Below, piece by piece: positions 28,467 to 32,125 of a DNA stretch of 32,125 bases. Source of the stretch: a virus; the IMG/VR virus record IMGVR_UViG_3300050117_000002, positions 1-32,125 of that record. The stretch is one strand, 5' to 3'. The notes beneath the pieces are model-generated. The model was not told the DNA's origin. It did no database searches and was given only the letters and a program-made list of their open reading frames with translations. Each line of letters starts with the position of its first letter. The stretch's first letter is position 1. A program made the position numbers and the translations under genes.

Positions 28467-29942
28467 ATGACCTCACCGGTAACAAACGTCCCGCCTCCGT
28501 ACTGGAACGCCGCCAGCGGTTTTCAGGCTCCGTCCGACGCCCTAATCATGGCCGGTCGCATTGCCGACTATCAAAATGCGTTCGGCGGCAATTTGAACCT
28601 TAGCGCCAACAATACGAGTACGCTGGTCACCCCGCAAGGGCAGATGGTTTCGACCGACACGGCGGTCATCAGCAATGTTTACGACTGGTTTTGTTTCCTC
28701 ACCAATATGTTCGATCCGGCATTCGCCAAGGGACGCTATCTTGACGCCATAGCTCGCATCTACTTCCTAGCTCGCAACAGCGCGCAGCCCACAGTTCTGC
28801 AAATCCAGTGCAATGGTGGGCCAATTCCTATTCCGGCTGGAGCGCAGGTAGTCGATCCGGACGGCAACTACTACGTGTGTACGACAGGCGGAACGATATC
28901 CGGCCTCGGTTACGTCGTCCTGCCATTCGCCTGCATAAATCCGGGGCCGGTTCCTATTCCGGATACAGTCACGATCTATCAGGCGATCTCGGGATGGGAT
29001 TCCGCCACGGTGTCCGATTCCGGGAACGCGGTCGGAACTAACACGGATACGGATGCAGCTTTCGAGCAACGGCGCGAGGCTTCGGTCGAATCCAATGCAC
29101 TTGGAATCATCGGTTCAATCGTCGGGCAAATCGCGCAGGTGCCGGGCGTAATAGACTTCTACGCGACCGACAATCCGACTATTTCGCCCGAAACTATCAA
29201 TGGCGTGACCATCGCTGCAAACTCGATCTATGTTTGCGTTGCGGGTGATTTCCAGAACCTTGCAGTGGCGCAGGCTATCCTGATCAAGAAGCCCCCCGGC
29301 ATTCCGATGACCGGCACAACCACGGTCACGGCCTACGACAACAACCCGCTCTACTCATCCCCCCGTCCTTACACGGTGAAGTTCACCATCGCGGGCAATA
29401 TCGCCGTCTTGTTTGGCTGCACACTGGTCTCTTCCAATAACGTTCCTTCCAATGCAACAGCACTTATACAGGGAGCATTGCAGTCCGCATTCCTCGGGCT
29501 CTCGGCCACTAATGTTTCTTCAAGCGGCTCGTCGACTCCTCCCCGTGCCCGGATCAATTTGCTGCTTCTCGCGTCCAGCTACATTCCGATCATTCAGGCA
29601 TTGGGGACTTGGGCGCAGGTGCGAACACTCTATATTGCGTCCCAGAACGACAGCAACGCGGCGATCTTCAATGGAACGATTGTCGGTGACGCATTAACGA
29701 TCAACACGCTTACTTCCGGTTCAATTGCAGGTGGACAGGTCATTGGAGACAACAGCGGTTTGATCCCGCCCGGAACTACAATCGTGTCAGGCAGTGGGTC
29801 AGCTTGGGTTATCAGCGCAACGCTTGGCACGGTGGGGCCGGAAGCCATGTGGGCAGTTGCAGTCGTCAACAGTTCGACGCAAGTCCAAGCCGACCAAGAA
29901 CCTATTCTGTATTCTGATAATGTCACTGTGGCAACGTCATGA
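28467..29942 (+). CDS. Baseplate J-like protein with C-terminal beta module
   Basis: Residues 1-390 match the J-like baseplate family: FLTNMFDPAFAKGRYLDAIA, VLQIQCNGGPIPIPAGAQVV, TIYQAISGWDSATVSDSGNA, DTDAAFEQRREASVESNALG and PGVIDFYATDNPT, then NSIYVCVAGD and KKPPGIPMTGTTTVTAYDN. Residues 401-468 (IFNGTIVGDALTINTLTSGS, GLIPPGTTIVSG, ISATLGTVGPEAMWAVAV) resemble the recurring beta module in diverged form, near the C-terminus. The protein forms the wedge triangle of the baseplate. It starts directly after the gp25-like stop and overlaps the next gene by ATGA. Confidence 0.87.
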   Translation: MTSPVTNVPPPYWNAASGFQAPSDALIMAGRIADYQNAFGGNLNLSANNTSTLVTPQGQMVSTDTAVISNVYDWFCFLTNMFDPAFAKGRYLDAIARIYFLARNSAQPTVLQIQCNGGPIPIPAGAQVVDPDGNYYVCTTGGTISGLGYVVLPFACINPGPVPIPDTVTIYQAISGWDSATVSDSGNAVGTNTDTDAAFEQRREASVESNALGIIGSIVGQIAQVPGVIDFYATDNPTISPETINGVTIAANSIYVCVAGDFQNLAVAQAILIKKPPGIPMTGTTTVTAYDNNPLYSSPRPYTVKFTIAGNIAVLFGCTLVSSNNVPSNATALIQGALQSAFLGLSATNVSSSGSSTPPRARINLLLLASSYIPIIQALGTWAQVRTLYIASQNDSNAAIFNGTIVGDALTINTLTSGSIAGGQVIGDNSGLIPPGTTIVSGSGSAWVISATLGTVGPEAMWAVAVVNSSTQVQADQEPILYSDNVTVATS

Positions 29943-30607
29943 GTGAAACAGGTCCTCCATACCCCCCGGTAAAGCCGGGTTCCAACGCGATTGGATCGTT
30001 TCAGGTCGGCGTTTCGCCCATAGGAACCATTCCACCATTCGACTGGTGGGATACCGTTATCAGCCAGTACGCCAACAGCCCGATCATGACGGCTATTATC
30101 GGCACGTTTGCAGAGGCGCTGGATCAGACCGAGAACTTCGACAATTTCTACGACCGCATAATGAACGTTCTATCTGCGGAAGGTTACGGCCTTGACGTGT
30201 GGGGAAGAATTGTTGGCGTCTCCCGTGTGCTATATATCCCTGAAGGAGGTCCATTCTTGGGCTTTCAGCAAGCCGACGATCCAACCAACATTCAAGGGTG
30301 GGATCAGGGCATCTGGTACGCAGGCGCGGGATTGACGCAGAACTATTCGTTGTCCGATCCGGCTTACTTGTTGCTGATCCTTGCTAAGGCGGCACTCAAC
30401 ATAACAGACTGCGGCATTCCGGGGATTAACACCATTCTACTAGCGTTGTTTCCAAACCGGGGGGACTGTTACGTCGTGGACAATCTTGATTTGACATTTA
30501 CTTATATGTTCGCATTCGCCCTGACACCAGTCGAGCAGGCTATTGTGCAACAGTCGGGTGTACTCCCTCGTCCCGCTGGTGTTTCATACACGGCCAGCTT
30601 CCCTTAA
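29939..30607 (+). CDS. Baseplate protein, DUF2612 type (gpI-like position)
   Basis: Starts in an ATGA overlap with the J-like gene. FAEALDQTENFDNFYDRIMN, EGYGLDVWGRIVGVSRVLYI, FLGFQQADDPTNIQGWDQGI, YLLLILAKAALNITDCGIPG and FALTPVEQAIVQQSGVLPRP follow the order of DUF2612, found after J-like proteins in many myoviruses, where it occupies the place of P2 gpI. It probably joins fibres to the baseplate periphery. Confidence 0.83.
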   Translation: MSETGPPYPPVKPGSNAIGSFQVGVSPIGTIPPFDWWDTVISQYANSPIMTAIIGTFAEALDQTENFDNFYDRIMNVLSAEGYGLDVWGRIVGVSRVLYIPEGGPFLGFQQADDPTNIQGWDQGIWYAGAGLTQNYSLSDPAYLLLILAKAALNITDCGIPGINTILLALFPNRGDCYVVDNLDLTFTYMFAFALTPVEQAIVQQSGVLPRPAGVSYTASFP

Positions 30608-30619
30608 AGGAAACAAACA

Positions 30620-31651
30620 ATGCTTGCAGCAAGTATTCCCTACAAGTTTCAGTACACTTGGGGGCAAAATGCGGGGTCTGGTTACATACGCCCTATTCCT
30701 GCAACGTCTTCCGATCAAAATACTGCGTCGCAAAGTCTGGGTTTCCCTCCCAATACATTCAAGAACACATCCGCTGGTGGAAAACCTCCAGATGGACGCG
30801 ACGAAAACGGCGGGTTGGGTTACTGCACGGCATGGGCACAATGGTTTCAGGCAGGCATGATCATCAACCCGTGGGATTCAACTTTCAGTACTTGGAACGG
30901 GGGCTACCCGGAAGGAGCAATAGTTCAGACGGCTTTAGATGGTTCATTGTGGTTGTCCTTGTCCGATAACAATACCGATGACCCTCTCAGTTATGCAACA
31001 AATCAGGGGGCTAACTGGATCAGCTCTACGCTGGCATTGCTTTATGGTACTGACACGGGGACAGCCAATGCTCTTATATTGAATCTCCCATATACACGCG
31101 ATGCGCTTATCTATTTCGACGGTTACCACTTCAAGATCAAAAAAGGAGCAAGTCCTAATACGGCGGGTGTGACGTTAAATCTGAACTCGTTCGGGGCGAA
31201 GCCAGTAGTGCATTCCGACGGGGCCGCTATAGCCCCAGATGAATTACCGGCAAATGGTTATTTCATTTGTGTATACGATAACGCCTCCGGCACATTTCAG
31301 TTGATGGGGAATGCAGCGCCGACGCGAACGCCTTGGGCAATAAAGGCATGGGCCATTTACGACGCAGTGACGCAAACGCTGGTAGCCGCGTACAATATAT
31401 CTAACGTAACTTATAATGGCGTTGGGGAATACACATTCAATTTGGATGCATCGCCTCCATTGGTCTTTACGGCAGGTGGTGTATCGGTGACGGCCAATAG
31501 CAATTCTCAAGGAACACTTGTGGGCGCGGCACAAAGCAATGTTATTGGCAGTAACCCTGCCGTCGAAGTGTTTCTGGAAAAGCCTGCAACCGGAGCGAGA
31601 ACGGACGCTGATCTTTGCTTTGTGCAAATTGTCGGACAAACAAGCAGTTAA
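30620..31651 (+). CDS. Tail-fibre or baseplate-attached surface protein (343 aa)
   Basis: AAAGGAAAC precedes the ATG. No signal peptide, unlike the earlier fibre cluster. The N-terminal 75 residues (IPYKFQYTWGQNAGSGYIRP, SAGGKPPDGRDENG, YCTAWAQWFQAG) resemble baseplate-anchoring parts of phage fibres, which contain similar G-x-P-P-D-G segments. The middle has strands such as DALIYFDGYHFKIKKG and GVTLNLNSFGAKPVV, with the last third beta-rich (GEYTFNLDASPPLVFTAGGV). Position after DUF2612 supports a fibre. Confidence 0.68.
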   Translation: MLAASIPYKFQYTWGQNAGSGYIRPIPATSSDQNTASQSLGFPPNTFKNTSAGGKPPDGRDENGGLGYCTAWAQWFQAGMIINPWDSTFSTWNGGYPEGAIVQTALDGSLWLSLSDNNTDDPLSYATNQGANWISSTLALLYGTDTGTANALILNLPYTRDALIYFDGYHFKIKKGASPNTAGVTLNLNSFGAKPVVHSDGAAIAPDELPANGYFICVYDNASGTFQLMGNAAPTRTPWAIKAWAIYDAVTQTLVAAYNISNVTYNGVGEYTFNLDASPPLVFTAGGVSVTANSNSQGTLVGAAQSNVIGSNPAVEVFLEKPATGARTDADLCFVQIVGQTSS

Positions 31652-31664
31652 GGGATCAAGCACA

Positions 31665-32125
31665 ATGAGAAAATTATCAGCCTTCGTTTTGACGGCTTGC
31701 TTGTTGATCGTGGGTGTTGACTATGGCTACCGGGTTGGGACAGGTGTTGGTTGGTGGCCCCACATTTACAAGTCCAAAGCCCAACCTTCGGGGACCAACG
31801 ATCCATGCGGCTCCGGTGTATTCTACTATGGGAATGTGTTGTCGGCCGGGCAATGGCTCACCTGTTTCAATTCGCTTGAGCGATCCCTTGGTTATCCCCC
31901 CGTCAATAGAAGTGGCGACATTATGTCAGGGCCGCTTGGCGTCACGCAGGTTTACGGCGCATCGGGAACGCCATCGGTTGCAGCCGGATCAGGGGCAGGA
32001 ACAAGCCCAACAGTCACGCTTACCGACGCACACGACACCAGTTTTGGCCTGTCCGTTGTTACCGGCAGCTCCCCTGCTACGGCTTCGATTATTGCAACCG
32101 TCACATTTTCGACGCCATGGTTAGT
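31665..32125 (+). CDS. Fibre-like protein with N-terminal hydrophobic segment (3' end outside window)
   Basis: The frame from ATG 31665 stays open to the last base (153 complete codons), so it is truncated by the window. Residues 1-22 (MRKLSAFVLTACLLIVGVDY) form a signal peptide or membrane anchor without a clear cleavage site. INRSGDIMSGPLG-like text (VNRSGDIMSGPLGV) and GSGAGTSPTVTLTDAHDTSF, then VTGSSPATASIIATVTFSTP, recur in prophage tail-fibre C-terminal regions, so this is likely a small tail protein near its end. The ribosome site is weak (GGGATCA). An overlapping frame starting at 31714 is not supported. Confidence 0.68.
   Translation, partial: MRKLSAFVLTACLLIVGVDYGYRVGTGVGWWPHIYKSKAQPSGTNDPCGSGVFYYGNVLSAGQWLTCFNSLERSLGYPPVNRSGDIMSGPLGVTQVYGASGTPSVAAGSGAGTSPTVTLTDAHDTSFGLSVVTGSSPATASIIATVTFSTPWL

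Noticed and set aside
31714-32124. Overlapping + frame at the right edge (136 codons)
   Set aside because: Arg/Pro/Leu-rich shadow; the frame from 31665 carries fibre-type motifs and a hydrophobic N-terminus.

Overview
The window is a tightly packed, single-strand block of virion genes from a tailed, contractile (myovirus-type) phage or prophage. Nearly every gene is on the + strand, and neighbours usually overlap by ATGA, GTGA or TAATG or lie a few bases apart. A DUF3383-type tail sheath, a tail tube, a gp138-type spike, a gp25-like wedge and a J-like baseplate protein support the contractile-tail reading. The portal (DUF1073 type), DUF2213, DUF2184-type capsid and DUF4054 families are common in phages of Proteobacteria. 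I suspect an alphaproteobacterial (Rhizobiales-like) host, but this rests on family resemblance only. No integrase, terminase, lysis gene, tRNA, CRISPR or IS element was seen. The portal gene enters from the left edge and a fibre-like gene runs off the right edge.

Layout. 3-2847: portal C-terminus, an ECF-type sigma factor, a Mu gpF-like minor head protein and a coiled-coil protein. 2847-7327: a run of small genes and unexpected functions between minor head protein and scaffold. It holds a type IB topoisomerase joined to a phage-type N-terminal module, an SCP2-like lipid-binding protein, a two-helix membrane protein, a tiny lipoprotein, a tiny single-span protein, a Nudix-DUF2213 fusion and a zinc-ribbon/winged-helix regulator. 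7418-10513: scaffold-like protein, cement protein and major capsid protein. 10634-12120: head completion proteins. 12192-20135: a fibre cluster in which four of six genes start with Sec-type signal peptides. 20136-23340: neck terminator, sheath and tube. 23449-25668: tail assembly chaperone with a -1 frameshift extension, then the tape measure with a lytic transglycosylase domain. 25668-30607: baseplate (unassigned protein, plug, hub, spike, wedge, J-like, DUF2612). 30620 to the end: fibre-like proteins.

How it works together. The order portal, minor head protein, protease/scaffold, cement, capsid, connector, neck, sheath, tube, chaperone, tape measure, baseplate is the assembly order of a myovirus. 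Hairpins follow the major capsid and tube genes and may lower expression of what follows. Another strong terminator separates the first head genes from the topoisomerase gene.

Most unusual points: (a) one beta-rich domain recurs about eight times inside five unrelated virion proteins (cement, neck, sheath, J-like, fibre); (b) an SCP2-fold gene sits between 24/26-identical direct repeats; (c) an ECF sigma factor and a second transcription regulator lie inside the head operon; (d) a Nudix domain and a topoisomerase IB are each joined to head-type modules; (e) putative fibres carry export signals. The frameshift-made chaperone extension, five short genes (3059-3229, 5357-5506, 5510-5623 among them) and the right-edge gene were found by reading the sequence directly.
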